Assembly: GCA_947469885.1 (NCBI GenBank)
Contig: CANIQT010000017.1
Location: 20,063 to 84,062 of the forward strand
Length of the DNA stretch: 64,000 nt
Reading direction: 5' to 3'
Origin: Bacteroidota bacterium
GTDB lineage: Bacteria > Bacteroidota > Bacteroidia > 2-12-FULL-35-15
Position numbers and translations under genes: made by a program
Notes under the pieces: model-generated
What the model was told of the DNA's origin: nothing
What the model saw: the letters and a program-made list of their open reading frames with translations, nothing else
Databases searched by the model: none
Shown here: piece by piece, positions 35,419 to 44,231 of the stretch
Layout: each line of letters opens with the position of its first letter
Numbering within the stretch: position 1 is the first letter of the stretch

Positions 35419-36673
35419 TAATGCTGAATGGAATTGTTGTAAAACCTGCATTCTCATGCGGGTCATCGCTCACCGGTAAAATAATTAAAGTTGGGAGATT
35501 AATATTACCATCTATCACATCGTACCACGAAGTACCGTCTTTGTTGCCAATGGCAAAGTATAAATCATATTGCCCAGGGCGAATGTTTCGAGCAGGGATG
35601 GTCAAGGTAAATGAAATTAGTTGTCCTGAATTTAAACCATCGGGAGTAATAACCGTTTTTACATTGGTAATAATACTATCTAACATCATTCCTTTTAAAG
35701 CCATGTAAAAAGTAAGTCCATCGCAGGGTTCGTTCACTTTGCATTCAAATTTAAAACGTAAATCCTCATTATATTTAAACGACCACATTTTGTTTTCACC
35801 ACCATCGGGCAACAAGCTCAATGCTTTTGTGAATGAAGCCTTTCCGTTTGTTCGGTTCAATCTATCACTTTTTGAAGTGTTTTCGTTAAAGCTATAATCT
35901 TTGAGCAATCCGTAATAATTCTGAAGGCAGATATCTATTGCGGCATCGGTATGAACAGTTCCTTTGTTCAAGACAATACCCTTATTACATAATGTGGAAA
36001 TAGCCTGCAAATTGTGACTTACAAACAAAACCGTTCTACCTTGCCCGCTTACATCTTTCATTTTTCCCAAACATTTTTTCTGAAATTCAGCATCACCAAC
36101 AGCTAACACCTCATCCACAATCAATATATCAGGCTCCAAATGGGCAGCAATAGAAAAAGCAAGACGAACATACATACCAGAAGAATAACGTTTAACAGGA
36201 GTATCGAGAAATTTTTCGACACCAGCAAAATCAATTATTTCCTCAAATTTGTTTTCAATCTCTTTTTTAGTCATTCCCAAAATAGAACCATTTAAAAATA
36301 TGTTTTCGCGACCACTCAATTCGGGATGGAACCCTGTGCCTACTTCCAGCAAACTTGCTGCACGACCATCAATTGTAATCCTGCCTTTTGTTGGAGTTAC
36401 AATGCGGCTCAATATTTTAAGAAGTGTAGATTTGCCTGCTCCGTTGCGTCCAATAATTCCCACTCTGTCGCCCTGATTGATTTCAAACGAAACATCGTTC
36501 AATGCCCAGAATTCTTCTCTCGATTGTTGATTGTCGATTGTTGATTGTTGATTGAAAATGGATTTAACTTTATTGGCTATTACATCGCGCAAAGCGGTAT
36601 ATCGCTCGGCATTCTGATGTTTCAGAATATACTTTTTACTTAAATGTTCTACCTTTATTATCGAATTGCTCAT
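35399..36673 (-). CDS. wzt: O-antigen export ABC transporter ATPase (Wzt) with C-terminal glycan-binding domain
   Basis: A 424-residue protein. Walker A GRNGAGKST (residues 75-83, Lys81), the signature YSSGMYVRLAFS and Walker B ILIVDEVLAVGD define the polysaccharide-export ATPase. After residue about 250 comes a beta-sandwich domain like Wzt-C, which in E. coli O8/O9a recognises the terminal modification of the finished chain. Residues 40-51 (NQQSTIDNQQS region) are encoded by a 7-bp tandem repeat, an unusual insertion between the N-terminus and the ATPase core. Together with Wzm (seven bases upstream) it exports finished polymer through the inner membrane. Confidence 0.9.
   Translation of the reverse strand: MSNSIIKVEHLSKKYILKHQNAERYTALRDVIANKVKSIFNQQSTIDNQQSREEFWALNDVSFEINQGDRVGIIGRNGAGKSTLLKILSRIVTPTKGRITIDGRAASLLEVGTGFHPELSGRENIFLNGSILGMTKKEIENKFEEIIDFAGVEKFLDTPVKRYSSGMYVRLAFSIAAHLEPDILIVDEVLAVGDAEFQKKCLGKMKDVSGQGRTVLFVSHNLQAISTLCNKGIVLNKGTVHTDAAIDICLQNYYGLLKDYSFNENTSKSDRLNRTNGKASFTKALSLLPDGGENKMWSFKYNEDLRFKFECKVNEPCDGLTFYMALKGMMLDSIITNVKTVITPDGLNSGQLISFTLTIPARNIRPGQYDLYFAIGNKDGTSWYDVIDGNINLPTLIILPVSDDPHENAGFTTIPFSINEKSIS
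36522..36554. repeat. Heptamer tandem repeat inside wzt
   Basis: About 4.7 copies of GATTGTT/GATTGTC (units at 36522, 36529, 36536, 36543, 36550). The repeat encodes residues 40-51 of Wzt. Because 7 is not a multiple of 3, gain or loss of one unit would shift the frame before the Walker A motif. Confidence 0.85.
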
Positions 36674-36680
36674 ACTTACA

Positions 36681-37523
36681 CTAAATCACATCGGCAAACG
36701 ATTTTTCCATTCTGCGGAAATACCAAATACCAACAAATAAAAACAAAATACTGATAGCTATAGACATTAAAAATCCTGGGATATATATTGCAGTATCTCC
36801 TCCAAGTATACTCCACCTAAAACCATCAATTACACCCACCATTGGATTAAGAGAATAAATAAATTTTACAGCTTGCGGAAGTGTTGGATGGTTATAAATC
36901 ATCGAACTGCTAAATGCAATGGGCGAAACATATAAACCAAACTGCACAATAAAAGGAATGAGGTAACGAAAGTCGCGGTACTTTACATTTAGCGCAGCAA
37001 TAAACAAACCAGTACCCATTGAAGTGATGACCGCTAAGAGCAAGAATACGGGGAGCATTAAAATTTTTATATCGGGAGTATAATGGGTTAATACCATTAT
37101 TATTATTAGGATGCCAAAGGAAATAAAAAAATCTACCAAACATACAATCACTGTACTTGCTGGGACAATTAATCGAGGGAAATAAACTTTGGTTAGTAAA
37201 TTTGAATTTGCAATAAGGGAGTTACTGGCTTCGCTGAACGAAGATGAAAAAAATTGCCAAGGCAAAGTGGCAGTACAAACTAAAAGTATTCGCGACACAC
37301 CTGTTGGAACATCGGAATGAAACAACCACCCAATAAACCACATCACACCAATAGTTAACAATGGTTTGGCAACGCTCCACATAACTCCAATAACCGTTTG
37401 TTTGTAACGAACCAAAATATCACGCCAAGCCAAAAAATAAAAAAGCCCCCTGAAATTCCAAAGGTCTCTCCAATAATTACTGTCTTCTGTATCGGGCTCT
37501 ATTACTATTCTGTGTTTACTCAA
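36681..37523 (-). CDS. wzm: O-antigen export ABC transporter permease (Wzm)
   Basis: A 280-residue ABC-2 type permease with six helices. The N-terminal amphipathic segment WNFRGLFYFLAWRDILVRYKQTVIG is the hallmark of polysaccharide-exporting permeases (Wzm, TagG, KpsM). Later motifs include YFPRLIVPAST, the cytoplasmic coupling region, and FIYSLNPMVGVIDGFRW near the C-terminus. It forms the transmembrane channel of the Wzm-Wzt exporter. It is the first gene of a minus-strand run wzm-wzt-acyltransferase-PhyH. Confidence 0.92.
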   Translation of the reverse strand: MSKHRIVIEPDTEDSNYWRDLWNFRGLFYFLAWRDILVRYKQTVIGVMWSVAKPLLTIGVMWFIGWLFHSDVPTGVSRILLVCTATLPWQFFSSSFSEASNSLIANSNLLTKVYFPRLIVPASTVIVCLVDFFISFGILIIIMVLTHYTPDIKILMLPVFLLLAVITSMGTGLFIAALNVKYRDFRYLIPFIVQFGLYVSPIAFSSSMIYNHPTLPQAVKFIYSLNPMVGVIDGFRWSILGGDTAIYIPGFLMSIAISILFLFVGIWYFRRMEKSFADVI

Positions 37524-37595
37524 AATAAAGTTTAAGTTTTAAAATTTCGCAAAAGTAGTTATTATCTTTTACAGTTTCGTTTTTCATTCCTGCAC

Positions 37596-39059
37596 TTACT
37601 TACCTAACAAATCAAGTATATCATTAAACACCGCTTCGTCACTCGGGCGTTTGGCATTAGTATCAACAAAATTACCTTTTTTGTCTATTAGCATATAACG
37701 GGGAATAGAATTTATCTGAAAGTATTTTACAATTTCACTGCTCCAATCGCCCGGAACCAAGCCATTATTATAATCACCTAACCCATTTTGTTCAATTGCT
37801 TTTTTCCAGATTTCTTCTGTTTTATCAATGGATATATATAGGAACACCAAATTTTTCAATTGTTTAGACGTAAATTTTTTGTGCAGTTCTTTCGAATATG
37901 GAAACTGTCCTCTGCATGGTCCACACCAGCTTGCCCAAAAATCTACATACACCACTTTGCCTTTCAAATCATCAAATGTAAAATACTTTCCATCCGTTCC
38001 CATAATTTTTACACCAGACGAAGCGTTGTCTGCTGAACTGCTTGCAGCAGATGTCGGTTTTTTTTCTTCTGTCACTTTTGTTTTCATGCGTTGTTCGCAT
38101 TTTTGTTTCACAAGTTTGGTGTATTCCCCATATTTCTCATTATAGCTCAATAGTTCATAAATATGCTTGGCTGTAAAAGGAGATACATTACCCACATTAT
38201 CATTCAAGAACGAACCAATAAAATAAACATTTGCTTTGCCTTGTATAGTTTGATTGGTGAATCCCATTTTCTTTTCCATCGAAATGGAATTATCAGTAAA
38301 CTTATTAAAGTTATTAAGTTTGGATGTATTGTAAATAATATAATAGTATAAAAATTGTCGATACGCATCGCAGTTCAATGCTTCATCATTATTTGCCAGT
38401 TCAGGTTTCACCTCTTCCAAAAGCAAAGCAGGAATGGGAGTAACAGTAAGTATGGTTGCACTTTGATTTGCATTGATAATTGGGTATGCCTGTAACTGAT
38501 AAAAATAATTGTATTTTATAAGATTGGTTATATAAGTGTTAAATTCAGGCGAAAACTTGTCTTTGTCGGTATAACTTTTATAAAACTCCATTTGTTTTTT
38601 TCGTTCTTTAAAAATGTTGTTTTCGAAAATATCAATACCCTTGCTCAGCATGTTTTGTTTGATTACGTCTTTATCAAAATCATTTTTAAATGTTTTGTAA
38701 AAGGCTTTCAAAAACAGATTATGAACTGTTCCTTTACCTTCCATACTTATTGCTTTGTAAAGTGAGTCATAAGCAATGTTTAACTTCAAATCATCATTTG
38801 GTTCGAGCCATAAGTTTACTGATTGTTTGTTGTATGTTAACGTTGCCATTGTTGGTTTATCAATGGTTAATTTAAAATTACAATCATTGTCTTTGAGCAC
38901 TTGTTTAAAAAACGGCTCGTATTCGGTGATGTGGTATTTATCAACTCGAATGCTGCACGAATCTTCGGTTGCCATCCTGAAATGGCAGGCAATACTTACG
39001 TTTTGAGCAATGCCAAAACGCAGCATTAACAATAGTATCAAAAGAAATAAATGTTTCAT
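37596..39059 (-). CDS. Exported thioredoxin-fold protein (TlpA/ResA-like)
   Basis: A 487-residue protein with signal peptide (residues 1-18). The C-terminal domain (about 345-485) is a TlpA/AhpC-TSA thioredoxin fold with the redox motif WASWCGPCRG (Cys379 and Cys382) and the cis-proline region SIPRYMLIDKKG. The N-terminal about 120 residues (HFRMATEDSC ... DDLKLNIAYD) resemble the DUF4369-like beta domain common in Bacteroidota TlpA proteins. A helical middle region links them. Probably a periplasmic thiol-disulfide reductant or maturation factor. Single gene with promoter region shared divergently with HU. Confidence 0.86.
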   Translation of the reverse strand: MKHLFLLILLLMLRFGIAQNVSIACHFRMATEDSCSIRVDKYHITEYEPFFKQVLKDNDCNFKLTIDKPTMATLTYNKQSVNLWLEPNDDLKLNIAYDSLYKAISMEGKGTVHNLFLKAFYKTFKNDFDKDVIKQNMLSKGIDIFENNIFKERKKQMEFYKSYTDKDKFSPEFNTYITNLIKYNYFYQLQAYPIINANQSATILTVTPIPALLLEEVKPELANNDEALNCDAYRQFLYYYIIYNTSKLNNFNKFTDNSISMEKKMGFTNQTIQGKANVYFIGSFLNDNVGNVSPFTAKHIYELLSYNEKYGEYTKLVKQKCEQRMKTKVTEEKKPTSAASSSADNASSGVKIMGTDGKYFTFDDLKGKVVYVDFWASWCGPCRGQFPYSKELHKKFTSKQLKNLVFLYISIDKTEEIWKKAIEQNGLGDYNNGLVPGDWSSEIVKYFQINSIPRYMLIDKKGNFVDTNAKRPSDEAVFNDILDLLGK

Positions 39060-39304
39060 AGCATGATCAAATTGTGTTGGTTTTAAAGGTTCAAAGATAA
39101 TTCTATTTATTTAATTAGTGCTATTTAGAATAGAATGAATCTAAACTAAACAGTGATAGTGGCCATTACGCGACATGTTATCAACAAAAAGCCCACTTAT
39201 CAACATTTTTAAAAATATTTGCCTCCAAAAGGCTTTCGTATCAGTATATTCATTATATTTGCAATGATAATTAAATAAAGTATTAACCAAAAACAAAAAA
39301 CAAC

Positions 39305-39580
39305 ATGAACAAAGCAGAACTAATTGATGCAATTTCAGCAGAGTCAAAATTGACAAAAGCTGATTCAGCAAGAGCACTTGATGCTTTTGTTAATGCAACT
39401 TCTAAAGCTCTTAAAAAAGGAGACAGAGTAGCATTAGTAGGATTTGGGTCGTTCTCTGTAGCTAAAAGAGCTGCAAGAAGCGGACGCAATCCACAAACAG
39501 GTAAAACCATTAAAATTGCTGCAAAAAAAGTAGCAAAATTTAAGGCTGGTGCCGAATTAAAGAAAACGGTTAACAAATAA
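39305..39580 (+). CDS. hup: HU family DNA-binding protein
   Basis: A 91-residue nucleoid protein. The N-terminus MNKAELIDAISAESKLTKADS, the dimer core and the beta-arm RSGRNPQTGKTIKI with the intercalating proline (RNPQTG) are all canonical. The C-terminus has the family's KFKAGAELKKTVN end. HU bends and constrains DNA. A candidate -7 box TATATTTG lies at 39254-39261, giving a leader of about 40 bases. Monocistronic, with a terminator just downstream. Confidence 0.95.
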   Translation: MNKAELIDAISAESKLTKADSARALDAFVNATSKALKKGDRVALVGFGSFSVAKRAARSGRNPQTGKTIKIAAKKVAKFKAGAELKKTVNK

Positions 39581-39599
39581 TCGAACGCTTTAAGAAACA

Positions 39600-39632
39600 A
39601 AAAGTCTCGCAGCAATGCGGGACTTTTTTGTT
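39600..39632 (+). terminator. Intrinsic terminator after HU gene
   Basis: AAAGTCTCGCA and TGCGGGACTTT form an 11-bp stem (one G-U) around the loop GCAA, followed by a T-run. Ends the HU transcript. Confidence 0.8.
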
Positions 39633-39744
39633 TACAACTGTTTCTTTTTATTGCCCCGTCACTAACACCCACCTTTGGGGGCAAACAAATCCATCAATAA
39701 TAATAAAAGAAGTTGTTCGACAAGAGGAACTAAAATTACTAAAC

Positions 39745-39984
39745 CTAATTCAAAAAATAATTGATATTTGTTTTGTTTGTTTGCAAAACAATAACCCTTA
39801 TAATTCCAACGATTACATAAATAATATTTATTGGAAGAATAATAAGTAGCCATACATAAACTCCAAAGTTTTCGGGATTCATGGTCCATAAAAAACCGAA
39901 CAGATTAGTTACTGTAATAATAAAAATATATCGTTTAAGGAACTTGTTTTTTTTCTGATTCGTAATTTCAGTTGATTCTCGCAT
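39745..39984 (-). CDS. Small two-helix membrane protein, unknown function
   Basis: A 79-residue frame with a short charged N-terminus (MRESTEITNQKKNKFLKR) and two hydrophobic helices (about 19-36 and 43-65, IYVIVGIIRVIVL). Positive-inside distribution is convincing for a real membrane protein. I recognise no family. It stands alone on the minus strand between HU and engB. A short hydrophobic frame could arise by chance in AT-rich DNA, hence the moderate confidence. Confidence 0.5.
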   Translation of the reverse strand: MRESTEITNQKKNKFLKRYIFIITVTNLFGFLWTMNPENFGVYVWLLIILPINIIYVIVGIIRVIVLQTNKTNINYFLN

Positions 39985-40091
39985 GTTTCAAAATTAGTGA
40001 TTATTTCGAAAGGAAAATAAATTACAAGTGGTAGTGACAGGGCATTCAACATAAATAATGACTACTTTCGCCAAAAATTATCTTTATTATA

Positions 40092-40697
40092 ATGGAAATA
40101 AAAACTGCACAATTTGTAATGAGCAATACGGAAGTTGCCAAATGTCCGAAGCCGGACATGCCCGAATATGCTTTTATTGGCAGAAGTAATGTTGGCAAAT
40201 CTTCTTTAATTAATATGCTTTGTGTTAGAAATAACATGGCAAAAACTTCGGGCAAACCAGGAAAAACTCAATTGATAAATCATTTTATTATTAATACTAA
40301 CTGGTATTTGGTGGATTTACCAGGCTATGGATACGCCACGGTTTCCAAGGAAAGAAAAGAAACTTGGGTTAAGTTTTTGCAGGATTATATTTTGGAACGA
40401 CAAAACCTGATGTGTATGCTTGTGTTGCTGGATTCTCGTATCCCGATGCAAAAAATAGATTTAGAATTTATGAACTGGCTGGGCGAAAATCAGATTGCCT
40501 TTGTAATGGTGTTTACCAAAATTGACAAACTGTCGAAAAAACAATTTGCTGACAACATTGCTAAATACAAGAAAGACATGAGTGCGCACTGGGACGAACT
40601 CCCAAAATGTTTTTACACCTCAGCCGAAAAAAAAACAGGACGTGATGAGATTTTAGATTTTATTGCACAAAGCAATAAGTTATTTACAAAACCATAA
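40092..40697 (+). CDS. engB: Ribosome biogenesis GTPase EngB/YsxC/YihA
   Basis: A 201-residue GTPase. G1 is GRSNVGKSS (residues 30-38), followed by the switch-I Thr in KPGKTQLINHF, G3 DLPGYGYA, G4 TKIDK and G5 TSAEKKTG. The length and the FVMSNTEVAKCP start fit EngB. It takes part in late assembly of the 50S subunit. A variant -7 box (TACTTTCG, 40063-40070) precedes it. No close operon partner. Confidence 0.95.
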   Translation: MEIKTAQFVMSNTEVAKCPKPDMPEYAFIGRSNVGKSSLINMLCVRNNMAKTSGKPGKTQLINHFIINTNWYLVDLPGYGYATVSKERKETWVKFLQDYILERQNLMCMLVLLDSRIPMQKIDLEFMNWLGENQIAFVMVFTKIDKLSKKQFADNIAKYKKDMSAHWDELPKCFYTSAEKKTGRDEILDFIAQSNKLFTKP

Positions 40698-40787
40698 GTT
40701 GTGACATTACGCAAAGTTGGCACAGTTTGTGACTAAGGGTGCCGCCTCCAAATTAACTGTGTTCTTTTATTTATTACCTTTGCACCA

Positions 40788-41174
40788 ATGAAAAAAGTAT
40801 TTACCTTGTTTCTGATTTCCATCTACCTCTTTTCGGCAACCGATATAAAGGAATTGCTGAAAATGAATGTAGTGATGGAACATTATCACGAAACGGTGCA
40901 AACAAACGGATATATTTCTTTTGTTCAGTTTCTCGAAATGCACTATATAACGGATGATAATAATACAAAAGACAATAACAGAGATGTTCAACTGCCTTTT
41001 AAATCAACCAATACAACTGTTTCTTCCAATTCCTTTCAATTTGTAACCAATCAAATTTCGACTGTAAATTTCAATGCTTCTATTAATAAAGAAAAAGAGT
41101 ATTTACCAACAGTACCATCATTTTTTTGTTCAAATTACCAAGCCATGGTTTGGCATCCTCCTCAAATTTCCTAA
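40788..41174 (+). CDS. Small exported protein, Bacteroidota-specific, function unknown
   Basis: A 128-residue protein with a signal peptide (residues 1-17). It carries the pattern ELLKM..VMEHYHE, then ISFVQFLEMHYITDDNN and DVQLPFKS, and ends WHPPQIS. I recall similar short proteins next to heavy-metal RND efflux genes in Bacteroidota; here no efflux genes adjoin, so that role is only a suggestion. The -7 box TACCTTTG (40775-40782) ends five bases before the ATG, implying a leaderless transcript. Confidence 0.65.
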   Translation: MKKVFTLFLISIYLFSATDIKELLKMNVVMEHYHETVQTNGYISFVQFLEMHYITDDNNTKDNNRDVQLPFKSTNTTVSSNSFQFVTNQISTVNFNASINKEKEYLPTVPSFFCSNYQAMVWHPPQIS

Positions 41175-41340
41175 GCACCTTTACCTTTTTTAATTAAAAA
41201 TCAAATTCTGCAAAATCTTTTCAGAATCTCATTTTATGCCCAAAAATCATAATGGTATATGATAAATGTCATAAATAAGAACCATGAACTTGCAGTACCT
41301 TTACATCACTAAAATTATTAATCTTATAAAACCAAAAACA

Positions 41341-41775
41341 ATGAAAAGTAAAATATATTTCGCATCAATTATCATATTAAGTGTTCTATTTGTAAGTTCG
41401 TGCAAAAAGTCGAATGATACAACACCTGACGATAACAGTAACAGCAGTTCGTCAACATCATCCATAATAGTGGCAGGCACGTGGCATGTTACTTATTATC
41501 ACGAAAGCGGAAACGACCACACCAGCAATTTCAGTGGCTACACGTTTGTTTTCAATAGTAACGGAACCATGAGCGCAACTGTTTCGGGAGTAACCACCAC
41601 CGGAACCTGGAGCAATGATGATAGCCACAATGAGTTTCACATGAATATCGGCACTTCAAGTCCGTTGACAGATTTGAGCAACGGCTGGCTGATAATTTCG
41701 AAAACCGCAACAGAGCTGGATTTGAAAGATGACAATACTGCACATAACGAAGAGCTTCATTTCACAAAATTATAG
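41341..41775 (+). CDS. Lipocalin-like lipoprotein
   Basis: Taken from ATG 41341 (144 aa), which gives a proper lipoprotein signal ending LFVSSC (Cys at about residue 21). An upstream in-frame ATG at 41284 would place a -7-like TACCTTTA (41296-41303) inside the gene and hide the lipobox. After a Ser/Asp-rich linker (DNSNSSSSTSS) comes a small beta-barrel: IIVAGTWHVTYYHESG, FVFNSNGTMSA, TGTWSNDDSHNEFH, LKDDNTAHNEELHF. This resembles Bacteroidota lipocalin-like (DUF-type) domains. Probably an outer-membrane lipoprotein; ligand unknown. Confidence 0.75.
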   Translation: MKSKIYFASIIILSVLFVSSCKKSNDTTPDDNSNSSSSTSSIIVAGTWHVTYYHESGNDHTSNFSGYTFVFNSNGTMSATVSGVTTTGTWSNDDSHNEFHMNIGTSSPLTDLSNGWLIISKTATELDLKDDNTAHNEELHFTKL

Positions 41776-41806
41776 AAACTGAATAATTCGGTATTACGTT
41801 AAAAGC

Positions 41807-41838
41807 AAAAAAGCGGAGCTCACCACTCCGCTTTTTTT
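41807..41838 (+). terminator. Intrinsic terminator after the lipoprotein gene
   Basis: AAAAAGCGGAG and CTCCGCTTTTT pair perfectly around CTCACCA, followed by further T. Separates the lipoprotein gene from the PpiD gene. Confidence 0.85.
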
Positions 41839-41957
41839 TAATTGTTTTGGGATTTGACATTGGGATTTGACAAAGAATCTTATATTTGCACCCCGATTTC
41901 AAAAAATGGGAGAAATTTTAAACCATTAAACAATAAAACAATTAAATAAATTAAATA

Positions 41958-44168
41958 ATGAGTGTATTAGAAAGTTTACGTAAACGGTCAGGATTATTAG
42001 TTGCCATAGTAGGTTTGGCATTATTAGCGTTTGTGCTTACAGGTTTATTTGAAAGAGGCTCTTCTCTTTTTGGCGATTCGGCACGTGCAGTTGGCGAAAT
42101 TTATGGCAAAGCAGTGGAGTACCCTGCTTTTGATGTAAAAGTGAAAGAAGCACTTGAAAATCAGAAAAGAAATGGTAACAAAACAACATTGACTGCCGAA
42201 GAAACCGACCAAGTGGTTCAGCAAATGTGGAATCAAACCATTAACGAGCAGGTGATGAACAAGGAATACGAAAAACTTGGAATTGCTGTATCTGACGAAG
42301 AGTTGTACGATTTAATGGTAGAGCATCCTCATGCTTCTTTGGTTCGTCAGTTGAGCGACCCTCAAACAGGAAAAGTATCAGAAATGTTTGCCGACAAAAT
42401 GACCGGACAAATAAGCCCTGCTAAAATTAAAGAGTTTACTCAAAAAATGAACGATGATCAGGAACAAAGCTGGACTAAAATGGAAGATTGGATTAAACAA
42501 ATTCGTGTGGTAGAAAAATACAATAACCTTGTAAAAAAAGGATTGTACATACCTACTGCTTTTGCAAAACGCGATTACATGGCATCCAACACCAATGCTA
42601 CGGTTAAGTATGTTTTCAAACCTTATAAAATGATTGTTGACACCACCATTAAAGCTACCGATGCGGAAATGGATTCATATTATAAAGAACACCAAAATGA
42701 ATTTAAACAAGAAGCATCGCGCAAGTTCGAATATGTTGCTTTCGATATTTTGCCAACCACCGAAGATTTCGAATTGGCAAAAGCGGCTGCAGAAAAAACA
42801 GCAGAAGAATTTAAAACAAAAAAAACAACAGAAGATTCGGCTTATGTAGTTTCAGAATCAGAAACAAGAAACTATGATATGACTTTTCATACTAAAGGAA
42901 CTTTATCTCCAATGATTGATTCGAGCATGTTTAAAGCAGAAGTAGGAACTGTGATGGGACCAATTCAAGAAAACGGTTCGTTCAAAATCTACAAACTCGA
43001 ATCAAGCAAATTTTCGGCTGATTCTGCTAAAGTGCGCCACATATTAATTGCATACAAAGGAGCATCGTCTGCCGGACCAACTGTTGTTCGTAACAAAGAG
43101 CAAGCAAAATCGTTGGCGGATAGTTTAGCCAATTTGTTGAGAAAGAAAAAAGGTGACTTTAAAGAATGGGTTGCAAAATACTCTGACGATATGGGTGGTA
43201 AAAATGCAAAAGCTGACCCAACAAATCCGAAAAAATTTGTGATGGGTAAAGATGGTGAATATGGTTGGTTGAATTCGAAAAGCGGATTTGTTGAGCCGTT
43301 TAAAGATGGTGGATTGGATAATAAAAAAGGAGACATTGTGGTGGTAGAAGCTCAGTTTGGTTTTCACATTATGGAAATTGAAGACACCAAAGGCAAGCAA
43401 CAAAAAGTTCAGGTTTCGTGTATAGAAAATAAAGTAGGACCAAGCAGCAAAACCATGCAACAGGTATATGTAAAAGCATCCGAATTTGCTGGTAAAAACA
43501 ATACTGCCGATTTGTTTCAGAAAGCAGTGCTTGATCAAAAACTAAACAAACGTATTGCCGAAAATATTAAAGAGAACGATAAAACCATTGCAGGTATTGA
43601 ATCTCCTCGTTCGCTTATCAGATGGATTTATGACAATAAAAAAGGAACTGTTTCTGAAGCTCAAGAATTCGGTGATAAATTTGTAGTTGGTGTGATTACG
43701 GATACAAAAGAAAAAGGCATTGGCACCATGGAAGATGTGAAAGATGTGTTGGCAACAAAAGCATTGAAAAAGAAAAGAGCAGACCTTATTACTAAAGAAT
43801 ATACTGATGCGATGGCGTCAGCAAAAACAATTGAAGAGGTGGCTACTAAATTAAAGTTACAAGTATCTACTCCATTTCCGAATGTAAATTTTGCTTCCGG
43901 AGCAGGGGTGCCTGATTTGGCAACTGATGGAAATTTCTTAGGGACTGTTGCAGGTATTAAAGCACAAACATTGAGCAAACCAATAATTGGAAACGATGGT
44001 GTGTTTGTGGTTTATGTTGATTCTAAAACTGAAGCTCCTGTGCAAAAAGATTACAAAGCACAACAAACTTCTCAACTTACTACGTTGACACAACGTGTGG
44101 ATTACGAAGTGTATGATGCCTTAAAACAAAACGCAAACGTTACAGAGCACTTGGTAAGATTCTATTAG
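41958..44168 (+). CDS. Periplasmic peptidyl-prolyl isomerase/chaperone PpiD-like
   Basis: A 736-residue membrane-anchored protein. Residues about 13-32 form one helix (LLVAIVGLALLAFVLTGLF), then a SurA_N/PpiD-type chaperone region. The parvulin domain spans about 355-480, recognisable by VRHILIAYKG, FKEWVAKYSDD, YGWLNSKSGFVEPF and FGFHIMEIED. A second, degenerate rotamase-like region may follow. It assists folding of exported proteins at the inner membrane. A TATATTTG -7 box lies at 41881-41888, 70 bases before the ATG. Confidence 0.9.
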   Translation: MSVLESLRKRSGLLVAIVGLALLAFVLTGLFERGSSLFGDSARAVGEIYGKAVEYPAFDVKVKEALENQKRNGNKTTLTAEETDQVVQQMWNQTINEQVMNKEYEKLGIAVSDEELYDLMVEHPHASLVRQLSDPQTGKVSEMFADKMTGQISPAKIKEFTQKMNDDQEQSWTKMEDWIKQIRVVEKYNNLVKKGLYIPTAFAKRDYMASNTNATVKYVFKPYKMIVDTTIKATDAEMDSYYKEHQNEFKQEASRKFEYVAFDILPTTEDFELAKAAAEKTAEEFKTKKTTEDSAYVVSESETRNYDMTFHTKGTLSPMIDSSMFKAEVGTVMGPIQENGSFKIYKLESSKFSADSAKVRHILIAYKGASSAGPTVVRNKEQAKSLADSLANLLRKKKGDFKEWVAKYSDDMGGKNAKADPTNPKKFVMGKDGEYGWLNSKSGFVEPFKDGGLDNKKGDIVVVEAQFGFHIMEIEDTKGKQQKVQVSCIENKVGPSSKTMQQVYVKASEFAGKNNTADLFQKAVLDQKLNKRIAENIKENDKTIAGIESPRSLIRWIYDNKKGTVSEAQEFGDKFVVGVITDTKEKGIGTMEDVKDVLATKALKKKRADLITKEYTDAMASAKTIEEVATKLKLQVSTPFPNVNFASGAGVPDLATDGNFLGTVAGIKAQTLSKPIIGNDGVFVVYVDSKTEAPVQKDYKAQQTSQLTTLTQRVDYEVYDALKQNANVTEHLVRFY

Positions 44169-44170
44169 TA

Positions 44171-44203
44171 TTTGAATTTGTATTAAACATTTTTATACCT
44201 TTA
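44171..44203 (+). promoter_or_regulatory. Bacteroidota promoter before the Pro/Ala-rich exported protein
   Basis: TTTG at 44171-44174, a 21-base spacer and TACCTTTA at 44196-44203 fit the consensus with one mismatch in the -7 box. It lies just after the ppiD stop and 29 bases before the next ATG. Confidence 0.45.
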
Positions 44204-44231
44204 CAGTCATAAATTTTAAAAAACAAAAACT

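Noticed and set aside
41846..41875. Direct repeat GGGATTTGACA before ppiD as regulatory site
   Set aside because: Only two copies with a 13-bp step; could be chance in AT-rich sequence next to a promoter.
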